A DNA stretch of 64,000 bases from Nilaparvata lugens (taxonomy: Eukaryota > Arthropoda > Insecta > Hemiptera > Delphacidae). Shown here in pieces: positions 12,701 through 21,610 of the stretch. Location of the stretch: NCBI RefSeq assembly GCF_014356525.2, contig NC_052508.1, forward strand, positions 64,876,917 to 64,940,916. Reading direction: 5' to 3'. Under the pieces are notes generated by a model that searched no databases, was not told the DNA's origin, and saw only the letters and a list, made by a program, of their open reading frames with translations. A program made the translations under genes and the position numbers. Position 1 is the stretch's first letter. Each line of letters starts with the position of its first letter.

Positions 12701-15700
12701 TGATATTTGATAGAATCACAATACTATACAGGGTGATTCTTAATTATAGTAAAATAATTTAATACGTGATAGTAGAGGTAAAAATAAGAAAAAAGTTCTT
12801 ATAAACATATATCCATAAACGCTTCATTATCGAGCTATACAGAGTGAAAGATTTCGCCCGGAATTCAGTTCCTCTGGTGAAATACACCGATACTGAATTG
12901 TTTGGGGACTAGTTTTATTCAATTTTTCAGATATTTTTCCATATTAATCCAGCATAAGTTTATCAAAAACTAGTCCCCAAACAATTCAGTATCGGTGTAT
13001 TTCACCAGAGGAACTGAATTCCGGGCGAAATCTTTCACTCTGTATAGCTCGATAATGAAGCGTTTATGGATATATGTTTATAAGAACTTTTTTTCTTATT
13101 TTTACCTCTACTATCACGTATTAAATTATTTTACCATAATTAAGAATCACCCTGTATACTGGTTAGTTGAAGAAAACTCAGATATATCTTTCAATATTGT
13201 CAAGTAGCACGAAGTTTAAAAAAATCCCACGCATAGGCTGCTGATTGAATAGACGATTTAAAAACAATTTAAAATTTATGAATTATTTTGATATGATTCC
13301 TCCATCTTCCTTTTGTTTTCCATTTTTGACCGAACGTAGTAAGGTCTATGTTTTAACTCGGATTTCTTTTGTCTGTCTGTATGTAACGCGATTACGGCCT
13401 AACGCGTTGATAGAATTCGATAAGATTTGGCAGGAATATACCTTTTTCAACTGCGCGTCGATGTATACACAAGGTTTTTTGAAATTTTGCATTTCAATGA
13501 TAATATGAAAAGAAAAGGAATTCCTCCCATACTCTGTTATCACTATAATCATCTACTTTGAAGATAGGATTAATCAGACTATAGAATTATTTATAATAAA
13601 TCAGCTGACAAGTGGATTATTCATTGCATGCACTACACAGATGTCTGGACGCGTCCATTTCTATAAGGTAGGGTTTCAATATTTTTATGATGCGTGCCCA
13701 TCAGTATCAATATTCTCACATTTAAAAAAGAAATTTAATAGGCTATTGAAAATAAAATAAAAATGATTAAATGAACTAAACAATGCTGAAGTAATTATAA
13801 TATTCTTGAGTGAAAAAAATTAATTTTAAAATAGTTGAGAAATATATTTTTATCAGATGGAAAGATATCACGGAACTGGATAGATTTTATACAAATTCAA
13901 ACGTGAACTGAGCTCATTAACATATTTAAGTGAGATTTTGATATTAGAGAAAACAAATAAAAGTTTTTAAGAGTAAATTGTTATTCAACTGTGAATTGTG
14001 ATTCAACTGAATCAACTAGAACAGGTGACATCAGATACTTGTGGATGAGAAAACTGCGTGAGGTCTACTGTTCACAGAACTACTAGTATTCAATAAAATC
14101 TATTGGAATAAGAAGTTACTATTTTTTCATCTCTAATTTTGAGCGGCCCAAAAATTATGGATATTAAGCCAGGGCCACACCTGTCATACTGTATTCCGGT
14201 CCTACTCATGTTTGATATTTCTGTGGGTGGCTGGATGGTGGGTGGTGAGACAAATCTATGACGGCCATGTTACCTTTGTAGGCCGATGTCATCCGTAGGC
14301 TGATCGGAACTCTGCATGAAAGGTGTGTCCCAAGCTGCACCCTTGAAAAGGTTCTTATGATGAGTGCTAAAAAGGACCTGACTACAGGTTCAGGTTCATT
14401 ATCAGACTGAACAAGTGAGGCATCAAAGGAATTATCAAATCAATTTATTGTCACAGACAAACACTTAACAATTTGTATTGGCCACGTCAATATTACAAAC
14501 TATTTCAGAGATCAAACATCATGAGCAATTATCTAAAAATCTAGGTAGACTCCATGTTAGCATTTAAATATTCATCTATAGTGAGGTCCACTTTATAATG
14601 ACAGTATTTGATCAACTTTGGTTTTGCTATCCTTGTCTATCATTCGACAAAGCCGGTGGTACTGTCCTTTTCTAGGTCTTCAACGATGCCAATTATGTTT
14701 TTGAGAATGTAGAAATATAATTAATTAATGCAGAGAATCGGCATCGCTATTCTTCTATCTTTATCCACTGCCATTATAACGTGGACCTCACTATAGGCTA
14801 CACTATAAAAACAATTTTTTATATAAAAAATTCTTAATTCTTTGTTTAAATTCCCTGAGTTGACACACTGAGTTGACCTCGAATATCTGGTGGTGAATGA
14901 TTAGAAAACTTTATTGAAAAGGCCTTAAAACTCAAATGGCTGGATTTGTAAAGCTGCGTACACATATACGCTCTTCCAACCCGCACCGAGCACGCTCTGC
15001 CCTCGTACCGCCCTCGTTCCTCCATCGAACCACAGTCGCTCCGCCCACGCACCCATCATGAACGTTACGGAAGATGTTAGATCTTCTCGCGTTCCCCGGT
15101 CGAACCACTGTTACTCGCCGGTCGATCATCAATCGCTCTGCTGGAGTGACGTTCGGTTGCGGAGCAGAGCGAAAGTCTGTACGCACCTTAAGAGCAGTAG
15201 GTACTCATTCCTTAGATTTGATTTTTTATTCCTTGTGTTATTAGAATGAATGTTGTTATCCAGTCCATTTCAATCAATCGTTGACCAGGAATACATACGG
15301 TAATCATAGAATGATTGGGAATGCAAAATCAGAATGAATATTGTTCTTCAACGTACCGCAAACACCAATTCCATTATTTTGACATAATTGCGCATAGCAG
15401 CAAGGCTGAATGCGCTGTGGCCATTGTTGTTGAGAGCGCATTTGTCGGCTCCAGCTGAAATCAGCTGATCAGCAATTTGCATTGAGCCGTAGTAGCTGGC
15501 GTACATCAGAGGTGTCCAGCCCTGCTTGTTCTTCCTTGACACATTTTTCCGTCTAAAAGTTAACAAACACTTAATAATGACTGTGTGACACATTTTTCCG
15601 TCTAAAAGTTAACAAACACTTAATAATGACTGTGTTAATAGGTATAACCATAGAGAAAAGATAGCACAAGAAGATATTCCATGGTATGAGTTGTTTATGT

Positions 15701-17550
15701 TCCAAATTTCAAGCCGATTTTTTGTTAACTCTAGCTGATTAGTGTCGATTACTATCTATTATTACTGTTTTTGCTATCTTTTCCTTGGTATAACCATAGA
15801 GAAACAATAGCGTAAGTAGATATCCCATAGTATAGGGCGTTTATGTTGCAACTTTTACTCTTATCTCAAGCCGATTACTGTTGATTATTGTCGAATTTCA
15901 CTGTTTTGTTTGGGGTGAGAGTGTATGAACGGCACAATATGAGAGACTACCAGTGTCACACAGCTTCACGGGAAAGAATTACATTAACTATCGGCTTGAG
16001 ATAACAGTAAAAGTTGCGACATCTACTTATGCTATTGTTTCTCTATGGTATAACTGAGTTGATAAGCTGGGCCGTACTTACTGAAAGGTGGGACAAAAAT
16101 GGAAAAATAGTAGGTATTCAATTGAAAGCCGTTTATTTCCTAATATTTTAATAGTTTGCAAAAGTTGACTTGGTTTTCTTTACCCTATCTTATTCACTTA
16201 AATAATACGGTATTAAATCATAAAATACAAACTTAAGACTTTGATGTTGGGTATCTCTCCTTCTCCTCATCGAAACAATCAAATTATTTATATCAAATCA
16301 GTTTGTACTGAAGTAGTTGGTGTTTTTGAACGAAGAGTTGTGGAGGAGGAGGAGGAGGAGGAGGAGGAGGAGGAGGAGGAGGAGGAGGAAGAAGAGCAAG
16401 AGGAGGGGGTGGAGGAGTAGAAGGAGGAAGAGGAAAAGGAGGAGGAGGAGCAGGAGGAAGACGAGGAGGAGGAGGATGAGGAAGACTGTTGGAGAAGAAA
16501 AAAAGGTGGTGTGAAAGGGGTTGGCGTGAAAAATTATTGTGTCTAGGGGCTGCAGGCGTCATATGACTCTGGAATATAGGGCTAATTATGCTTGAAATGC
16601 AGTGTACAATATTTTCCATAATCATGATACGAGGTAATGATTTCTATCCCATCTTGATAAAAATACAGATTCAAATTCATAATTTTGTTGAGGAATAGTT
16701 TATAAATTTCATTGAAAAGTCTTGAAATTCTTACAACTAATACAACAATGTTAGAGTCTGCTCTCTACATCTCTCTTGTGGGTTAAGTGGAAGAGGTGGT
16801 TCTTATTGCCTTAACTTTAAACACTACACATCACCTTGTAATGTTTTCAAGTGTCAAAATAAATGTATTCATTTTTCTACTTAAAAGTGTATATGCTATT
16901 CCTCTGACAATTTTTTAAATTCAGACTACCCTATATTGGATTGAAATGAAGAATTTTATGAGTATGCTGCAGCTACTATTGTATATATTAATATTCATTT
17001 TTTTAAATAAAAACCACAAATCAAGTTACAATAATTTGAATAAACGTTTCAATTTACTATCTCATCTGATGATGCTCATTTCATTAATAAACAAAGTCCT
17101 AAATTTTAAATTATCAAGCCTTGAGCCTTATAATAATAAGAGATTAAATAGAAATTTTCTAAATGCATATCAGATTTGAAAACCAGCAAAAACTAAGTCT
17201 TTTGTGTCCATTGATTTCTGTAAGGAATAGAATGAACTGAAATTCATTTAGCTCTGTACGAGTTCTTATATATTTTTTGTATTTTAGAACTTCTTGTTAG
17301 ACCCATAATTTTTAAATTACAAACAATCAAAGTTGGGGAAACCTTTATCAGTATAGTATGTTTATGTGCTAAATAAAACTGGATTATTTACATACCGATT
17401 AATTAATGATTTCACAAGATCTATGTCCTTCAGAGCACAAGCTGTCAACACATCCATGTCATTGGCTTCATCATCAGTCCCGATATCGGTTATATTTTTT
17501 GGACTTACGTCTGCTCGGCCTGGTGAAAAGTAAGAAAGAATTCTCTTCAT
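6337..17550 (-). CDS. Ankyrin-repeat and SAM-domain protein, ANKS3-like (5 exons seen, one apparently missing)
   Basis: Minus-strand gene assembled from exons 17550-17396, 15552-15357, 11429-11248, 10444-10312 and 6418-6337. Ankyrin repeats occupy the first three exons (GWTPLMYASYYG, then LLVAVGLGNETIVKYLL). A SAM domain is split over the last two (FLTLTEADLQSLGV, then LLGPRRKM). The repeat-to-SAM order, the GWTPLMYAS repeat and the SAM signature match ANKS3, a scaffold of the ciliary nephronophthisis network in vertebrates; a ciliary role here is inference. Seen exons give about 249 residues, against roughly 650 in human ANKS3. Junctions 1-2, 3-4 and 4-5 keep frame, but 2-3 does not (exon 2 ends in phase 0, exon 3 needs phase 2). 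Either an ankyrin exon with length 2 mod 3 lies unseen in the repeat-rich intron or the gene is damaged. It lies head-to-head with HELZ. Confidence 0.8.
6602..6854. repeat. MITE family A, left part, interrupted by a retroelement
   Basis: Begins CTATAGTGAGGTCCACGTTATAATGGCA, the shared terminus of at least seven other copies in the window (14576, 18597, 32944, 42066, 43253, 44095, 45745). By comparison with the full copy at 42066-42633, it breaks off inside the element at 6854. The remaining right part is at 9737-9869. The last 47 bases (6808-6854) are repeated at 9737-9783. Confidence 0.8.
6790..7425 (+). pseudogene. gag: Gag-like frame, chimeric 5' end, frameshifted 3' end
   Basis: Open frame of 211 codons opening at TTG. 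The first ATG in it is at about residue 71. About the first 22 codons are MITE sequence, so the true gag start is lost. The segment HIIPEYTGNPIELLSFLEVV resembles the N-terminal gag entry of insect gypsy-like elements (IPxYxGNPxxLxxFL). A frameshift near 7370 moves the reading into the integrase-type frame. No zinc knuckle (CCHC) is present. It is probably non-functional. Confidence 0.6.
7370..7766 (+). pseudogene. Integrase C-terminal fragment
   Basis: The frame reads TYNNSI, then LSPNELTFGIQN, the usual end of the gypsy-type integrase core where the helix after the catalytic Glu meets xPxELxFG. A Lys/Glu-rich stretch follows. No DDE residues, HHCC finger or reverse transcriptase precede it; upstream is gag sequence in another frame. 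So this is the residue of a large internal deletion of pol. Confidence 0.65.
7845..9398 (+). CDS. env: Envelope fusion protein of an errantivirus-like endogenous retrovirus (intact frame)
   Basis: Start chosen at the first ATG (7845); an in-frame stop lies at 7833. The 517-residue product has a hydrophobic signal peptide in the first ~17 residues. A basic furin-type site (KKVKR, cut after about residue 106) is followed by a Gly/hydrophobic fusion-peptide segment (GLMNGLGNAISWLTG). Asn-X-Ser/Thr sites and a Cys-rich membrane-proximal half follow, then one transmembrane segment near residues 464-484 and a ~30-residue cytoplasmic tail. This is the plan of the baculovirus F/insect errantivirus Env family (class I membrane fusion). 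The frame has no stop or frameshift, although gag and pol beside it are broken. In errantiviruses env is made from a spliced mRNA; no such evidence can be seen here. Confidence 0.82.
   Translation: MKAMTILLLFLIPATLTYRLTDLTKTAGIIPIKIGQSMLINDTYKVIHFTNVTDLKIQSLKLQTHINNLQVAYISSDIIESLKKISLNQYFKLEMISENKNKKVKRGLMNGLGNAISWLTGLMTADDKEHLDKVIDKIENNELHLVKNEEHNFEMNHELIKKFNFDVEHINSNNKALENITNETANIVENMQAVDLITLTIQLLDDEINDVVNSLMYCKEGKLHPSILSFDDFRRLINYKNYSLASRDSSILWEISNSTCILSKSVITYIIHLPKLNDLFEKYDLLSYPVEMESNVHTMKLKEKSISVSQNKKLWKLTNCQKFSSISFCTSGEIIHDNCILSVVNNKDLDSCVRIEIINDRPFMNYFENCNCILGYKFDQININNGSINTPSSFLINLDINDKMTDVKLPFTSVTTYAQKLSHVPNKIHTKLIDLKDVSELDDIEPRDFDFINFEDSFVLKTRHIVIFVLSTFILLVILIIVYYKFKKPTSVLNYRIDTQVPISSTPTISYIVPPRN
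9500..9679 (+). other. LTR-like 3' segment of the env retroelement
   Basis: Begins just after the polypurine tract (AAGGAGGGAGG) at about ATTATGTAAAC and carries AATAAA at about 9633. It ends near the start of the TA tract at 9680. No second copy was found upstream of the gag fragment, so LTR identity is inferred from position only. Confidence 0.45.
9680..9738. repeat. (TA)n dinucleotide tract
   Basis: About 29 TA units between the LTR-like segment and the second 47-bp MITE repeat. Confidence 0.95.
9737..9869. repeat. MITE family A, right part, after the retroelement
   Basis: 9737-9783 repeats 6808-6854 exactly. The element then continues (GCTTTGTCGAATGATGGACAAG) to the terminal ATTATAACGTGGACCTCAT. 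Together with 6602-6854 it makes one MITE with a duplicated 47-bp internal segment. Confidence 0.8.
10018..10263. repeat. MITE family B copy
   Basis: Hairpin-ended element. One end reads CATAGAGAAAATATAGCATA and the other ends GATATCTTCTTATATGCTATC...CTATG. A shared core includes AAGAACGGCAC and GAGA(C/T)TACCAGCGT. Other copies are at 11533 (split), 15640, 15788, 53743 and 56712. Non-coding. Confidence 0.8.
10312..10444 (-). CDS. Ankyrin/SAM gene, exon with first part of SAM domain
   Basis: Acceptor ATCCTTAG ends at 10445 and the donor GTAAGT begins at 10311. It completes a phase-1 codon from the exon at 11248 and encodes VQNLQKLLQYLSLDKYWPIM, then FLTLTEADLQSLGV, the helical core of a SAM domain. 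A second AG ten bases downstream (CTGTGCAG) would break the frame. Confidence 0.88.
10731..10873. repeat. Inverted-repeat (hairpin) element
   Basis: The left arm begins CCATAATGAAATAAAAACAC. The right arm ends with its near reverse complement, TGTTTTTATTTCATAATTGG. The loop carries GTGTGGCCACGAATTCATGG. Non-coding, in an intron. Confidence 0.7.
11248..11429 (-). CDS. Ankyrin/SAM gene, ankyrin-repeat exon
   Basis: Acceptor ATTTCACAG ends at 11430; donor CAG/GTAGAC is at 11248/11247. It encodes ENNEPMLLVAVGLGNETIVK, then YLLKFGADPLKTNSKGETA, two ankyrin half-repeats with the usual GADPL turn. It needs a phase-2 donor upstream. The exon at 15357 ends in phase 0, so another exon should lie between. 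Confidence 0.85.
11533..11671. repeat. MITE family B, left half of a split copy
   Basis: Matches family B from the CATAGAG end to the GTGAGAG word, then stops. The right half resumes with AACGGCACAGTATGAGAGAC at 12251. About 580 bases of other repeats (11672-12250) are inserted. Confidence 0.75.
11820..11965 (+). repeat. Interspersed repeat matching 1275-1440
   Basis: Shares long words with the copy near the window start (GATTGGAAGATCATAT, GATGATCGCTTATACAAGAG, ATACCCATTTAAAATCAGTC). Lies inside the insertion that splits the family B MITE. Confidence 0.75.
11996..12252. repeat. GC-rich palindromic MITE nested in family B
   Basis: Terminal repeats AAGAGCCTGTTCACATGACA and, at the other end, TGTCATGTGTACAAGCTCT in inverted orientation. 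The interior is rich in CGCTCGGTTG/CAACCGAGCG words and is clearly more GC-rich than the flanks. Open frames here are chance by-products. Confidence 0.8.
12251..12392. repeat. MITE family B, right half of a split copy
   Basis: Continues the copy interrupted at 11671 and ends ATACTATCTTTCCTCTATGG, the family terminus. Confidence 0.75.
12729..13154. repeat. Near-perfect foldback element (CAGGGTGATTC termini)
   Basis: Two arms of about 190 bases (about 12729-12922 and 12966-13154) are almost exact reverse complements, with a spacer of about 40 bases. Termini CAGGGTGATTCTTAAT and ATTAAGAATCACCCTG are bounded by TA on both sides. It is probably a TA-inserting DNA transposon derivative. The frames inside are by-products. 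Confidence 0.88.
14166..14337. repeat. Possible MITE with imperfect terminal repeats
   Basis: Starts AGCCAGGGCCACACCTGTCA and ends with an imperfect inverse, ATGAAAGGTGTGTCCCAAGCT. No other copy was recognised in the window. Confidence 0.45.
14576..14796. repeat. MITE family A, short complete copy
   Basis: CTATAGTGAGGTCCAC at one end and GTGGACCTCACTATAG at the other. Nearly identical, over about 220 bases, to the copy at 18597-18818, so this short subfamily is recent. Confidence 0.9.
14949..15192. repeat. GC-rich MITE-like element
   Basis: Ends TAAAGCTGCGTACACAT and, inverted, CTGTACGCACCTTAA. It has a GC-rich interior with several inverted words around CGAACCAC. Frames in this stretch are not genes. 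Confidence 0.65.
15357..15552 (-). CDS. Ankyrin/SAM gene, exon 2 (ankyrin repeat)
   Basis: Acceptor AACTTTTAG ends at 15553; donor GCG/GTACGT is at 15357/15356. It encodes RKNVSRKNKQGWTPLMYASY, then LISAGADKCALNNNGHSAFS. These are two ankyrin repeats of the GWTPLMYAS type. One leading base completes the codon left by exon 1, and the exon ends in phase 0. The acceptor and its first exon bases are tandemly duplicated just upstream. Confidence 0.88.
15538..15635. repeat. 49-bp tandem duplication across the exon 2 acceptor
   Basis: Two adjacent 49-base copies (15538-15586 and 15587-15635) appear identical. Each contains the acceptor TTTTAG and the first 14 bases of ankyrin exon 2. Confidence 0.9.
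15640..15793. repeat. MITE family B, internally deleted copy
   Basis: Starts TATAACCATAGAGAAAAGAT and ends GCTATCTTTTCCTTGGTATAA, but lacks the AACGGCAC core. It abuts the full copy at 15788. Confidence 0.7.
15788..16054. repeat. MITE family B, full copy
   Basis: Long inverted termini (GGTATAACCATAGAGAAACA against TGTTTCTCTATGGTATAAC) surround the shared core with GAACGGCACAATATGAGAG. Confidence 0.85.
16337..16500. repeat. Purine tract (GGA/GAA)n in intron 1 of the ankyrin gene
   Basis: Almost pure purine run of GGA and GAA/GAG units. Read in the sense of the minus-strand gene it is a polypyrimidine (TCC)n tract. The poly-Arg and poly-Pro frames it creates are not genes. Confidence 0.95.
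17396..17550 (-). CDS. Ankyrin/SAM gene, first coding exon
   Basis: ATG at 17550-17548, chosen because an in-frame TGA lies one codon upstream. Encodes MKRILSYFSP, then the acidic TDDEANDMDVLTACALKDID and LVKSLIN, the first ankyrin helix pair. Donor G/GTATGT at 17396/17395 leaves two bases, which the exon 2 acceptor completes to Arg. Confidence 0.85.
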
Positions 17551-18596
17551 TTCAAAACATAAGATAAATTGATCAACTAATCAAATTATTTCCTTAAAGG
17601 ATTGCTCTACCCAACTTTACTCCCCTTATCAAATTATCTAATCTCGCTCTGATAACAAAATTCGATAAACATTTTCATTTCTCTTCTCTTCCGTGAACGT
17701 TTTCTGTTTATTGTTGATATAATCAGTAGCCTGATTTTTGAAGGACTTATATCAATACTACAGAATATTTATATTATTCTTCTTACATAATATTATAATG
17801 TTAATTCTTTTATTACTACTTTTAACTCTTCACAAACCGGCACCACACTTTATATCGCGCTTTGTATCCTATTCCCCTAAATGTTCTAAGAATTTATTTA
17901 AAAGAAAATAATTTATCATTATATGAAGAGTTATGAAATTGATTTATTATGAAATATCACCTCCCCAACTATACATAGAGTGAAGAATAGGCTTGGTTTT
18001 CAAATTTAGTTTTATTATTCTTTGATTCTATCAGAACAAATATTGAGTGAAAATGTTTAATAGGTAATAAAGTCCTTATAAACTCAAAATAATAGATTCA
18101 TTTTGTTTTGTTATTTGATTTTTATTTGTAACATCGATTCCACAAGTGTGGGTAATGGATGGAGAATAAGGTACCCAGACCTAATGCTATAAAAACGAGA
18201 ATATTATTTTCTTTTATTAAGAAACTTTTCTTTCCCATATAAGAGAAGAGGTGGTAATTGAGCCCCATCAAAAACCGTTAGGTATTACTGTATACATTTT
18301 TGTTCTTGCGAGAATAAGTAATGTACCGTACTGATTCAATAAGAAAAGAGCACTTTCATTTGATAAACAAGTACGGTAGCCTAATTTATTAAGATGCCTG
18401 ATCACTCTATATTATTGCGATAAGTGAATTTCATAAATAAAGGCTATACTGTCTAATGAGTATGAAAATATGTAGGCCTACCTAAATAAATATTCGAAAA
18501 AATTGCGAGTAGGATGAGCGGTGCTGGTCCGGGCTAGCTGAGACAAGTTTTCAGCCTTGAGTCACCCTGGGCACTTGGGTGCCCTCTGCATGGTCT
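17551..18596. promoter_or_regulatory. Upstream region of the ankyrin/SAM gene, part of a bidirectional intergenic stretch
   Basis: AT-rich, no open frame of note. It should contain the 5' end and promoter of the ankyrin/SAM gene, which points away from HELZ. No convincing TATA or initiator could be picked out. Confidence 0.35.
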
Positions 18597-18818
18597 CTAC
18601 AGTGAGGTCCACATTATAATGACAGTATTTGATCAACTTTAGTTTTGCTATCCTTGTCTATCATTCGACAAAGCCGGTGGTACTATCCTTTTCTAGGTCC
18701 ACAACGATGCCAATTAAGTTTTTGACAATGTAGAAATATAATTAATTAATGGAGAGAATCGGCATCGCTATTCTTCTATCTTTATCCACTGCCATTATAA
18801 CGTGTGGACCTCACTATA
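18597..18818. repeat. MITE family A, short complete copy
   Basis: CTACAGTGAGGTCCACATTA at one end and GTGGACCTCACTATA at the other. Almost the same sequence as 14576-14796. Confidence 0.9.
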
Positions 18819-18976
18819 TCAACAAGGGTAACCGACTCTATTCAGTATATTCAGTCCATGACCGGCAGTCGTCAGACAGACTTCTTTAAAATATAAAACA
18901 ATCAAAACACAAATAACGAGAGATGGCCGCTGATAGGTTGTTTCGTGTGGCTCTGTAGATGGACTGCCATAGTAAC

Positions 18977-19900
18977 TCATGAAACAATCTCAAACTGGTC
19001 TACAAGTCCACTGGTCTCATAATCTCTCAATGAGTAGAGAGGGAAGTTGATAAGTTTTTCACGTACCAGCCTACAAAACTTCCCATACTCCAGCTCACGA
19101 ACACAAATTGGCAGTCTGTTAAAAATTTTTAGCATCCGTAAGGTGTAGCATTCGTGTGCTTTCGATAGTCTGGAGTAGGGCAGGTCAATGTTGCCCCGTC
19201 TCCTGGTATTGTGGTGGTGCAGCTGGCCCCTCTCCTGGTAGGCATGAATCTCACTCCTTAGGAGCCGTAGGGAGCTATACATGTACTGACGGTACACTCA
19301 GTATTTTCAGACGTTTGAAAATTGGCCGGTAGTGCTCCAGGTAATGCGATGACGTGATGACACGATGAAGGAGAATCCTTTCACAGCTACCTGCATGGCC
19401 CCATAGTACTATTCCGTAGCTTATATGACTATGGAACAGCCCATGGTAGGCTGTAAAAGTAGTTAGCAGGCACATGTTGCTTCAGCTTCCGCATCAAAAA
19501 CGTCACCCTGGCCAGACGATTGCACAGCATGCCAATATGTCGATCCCACGATAGAGTGGGGTCCATCACAAAACCCAAGAGTTTGACCTCCGCCTCACCA
19601 TGAGCCTGACCACGCCTTAAGGTGCACAACAGGTTCTGTGTTTTCCCCTTATTTCGACACAGTTTGTTTGATTTAAACCACTGGCAAGCCTCTTCTGCAA
19701 GAATATTAGACTGGGCAACATCAGTTTGGGGGTCCTCATCCTGGGCCAGCAGGGTGGTATCATCAGCAAACAATAAGGCTCTTCCATGCACACTGAAGTT
19801 GTTGATGAATACAAGGAACAACAGAGGACCAAGAATCGATCCCTGCGGCACTCCATAGATCCCCTCCCTCGACCGTGATTCCGAACCATTCACCGATGTG
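18977..19900 (-). pseudogene. Jockey-like non-LTR reverse transcriptase fragment
   Basis: Minus-strand frames read [20 protein letters not shown] and then LLFADDTTLL, the catalytic FADD box of non-LTR reverse transcriptases. The thumb region follows (KLLGFVMDPTLSWDRHI) and then the C-terminal tail (HHHNTRRRGNIDLPYSRLSK). The frame changes twice (around 19450 and 19290). The fingers, endonuclease and ORF1 are absent, so this is a 5'-truncated dead copy in the intergenic region between the ankyrin gene and HELZ. Confidence 0.85.
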
Positions 19901-20895
19901 ACCTATTATCTATGTGATCTATTATGTGTTGAGTATACCGAAAACTAAATAGAATGTTGTCTTTCATTGGCTTAATACCGTATATAGAAATTTCATAGAA
20001 AAAGTTACATTTAGATGATGCATTTGCATAATATTATTTACTCCATATCAATGTTTACAAAATGAATACAGCCTGGAAGAGTTCAAAGAAAACAATGGTA
20101 TTAAAAAAATAATAGATGAAAGATAAGGTAGGTCCATGATAAATATCAGTAGGTAGAGGAGAGAGTTTCATGAATATTGTTTGAGATGAAAAAATAACAA
20201 GTTTATTTTTAACTTCCACCCACATAGATACTATATGAAAAGAAGGTAAACTAGCGTTAAACATGGGTTAAAAAACTAATGAATGACAATATTCAATGTA
20301 ATTTTATTTATAATGTAAAATAAAACAAAGTAAATCCAAGCATAATCTATCTACAATATGTTTTGAAATTTTTAAAACTGGCGCTTTTTTTACATATGCT
20401 AAGTTTATTACCAACCTAACAAATTAGAAAAAGCCCATAATTTCTAATGTGAATAATAATATTTTATTGATGATTTTCGAAAATGTATTGAAGATTACTG
20501 ATTCATTTCGAATAAATAACTTGATCGATGATTTATTGATATTTCTATTCTTTCTACCTGAAAATTTACTTCTATAAATATGATGTGCATCACTGATTTT
20601 AGTTCTTTCAGCTTTTAGCAGTATTCAATATAGAAAATGGCTGCCACTTTAGGATAATAGTGTTGTATACTATAATTTTAGAAGTTAAAAATGTATATTT
20701 CTCTTTTTCCCTTTAAGTATTTTAGAAATACTGTAGTTTCTTTAGAAGTGTATGATCTCGGTTTACAGTGTTAAATACGGATATTAATTGTGGAATGTTT
20801 CAATTGTCTACTTATCCTCTAGTGTAATACGAATCTGATTACTTTGTGGTTAGAAGAAAGAAATCATTTTTTTAATTTGTTATATCAGCTAAGCC
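19901..20895 (+). promoter_or_regulatory. Upstream region of HELZ
   Basis: AT-rich and gene-free. The 5' UTR and promoter of HELZ should lie here, but no core element is convincing. An upstream untranslated exon cannot be ruled out. Confidence 0.35.
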
Positions 20896-21610
20896 ATGAA
20901 CGAAGTTGAAATACAAGCCCAGGAACTTCTTCGTCATCGAGATTGGATAGCCGCATTGGGATTATTTGATCAGCTTCTTAACTTTCCATTGACAAAAACC
21001 TTACCTAAAGAAAGGATTGTCAGCTACCTACTGGGTCGATCAGAATGTTTTTTGGAACTTGGTAAGCACGAAGCAGTTGTTCTTGATTGCAGACGAGTGA
21101 TCAAACTTCTAAATGGTTTGGATGGTGGTAGTAATTGTGGAATTAGGGCTCGAAGGCGATTAGTTCACGCACTTTTCACTCTGCGTAGATTTGCAGAAGC
21201 TGAGGCTGCAGCTTCAGAATGGATAGCAGCAAGTGGTGGTGTTACTAACAGCAATCCTGAAGCTGCTAGTATGTTAGAGAGAGTAAGACTAATTCTGCAA
21301 ATGGCAAATGGTCAAAAGAGTCATAAAAATATAATGCCTTTGAGAATTGACGAAGAAATCCTCTCATCCGATTACAAACTAGATTCTCTGATGGGAGATG
21401 AAAGAACAAGAAGAAATCGTAAACATCCTGTTGAACTGATTGATGATGCCAGTGAAATAGAATCACAAGATCAAGTAAAACATATTTCCAGTGTAATGCA
21501 AGTTCCTGATAACTTCGCTCAACTCAATATGGCCTTGCCTCCTCCAGCAACGTCACATTCGTCCCAAGTGGATGATTATTGCAATTACATACAGCAAAAT
21601 ATACAGCAAG
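20896..21610 (+). CDS. HELZ: HELZ exon 1 (start, helical N-terminal region)
   Basis: Residues 1-238. ATG context AAGCCATGA. It encodes [20 protein letters not shown] and [18 protein letters not shown], paired helices of TPR type as in family N-termini. A divergent Ser/Asp-rich linker and IQQNIQQ follow. Donor AAG/GTTAGT at 21610, phase 1; reading through gives an immediate stop. Confidence 0.92.

Noticed and set aside
16293..16625. Pro-rich and Arg-rich open frames over the purine tract
   Set aside because: They arise from (GGA)n read in different frames; there is no splice context or non-repetitive coding sequence.
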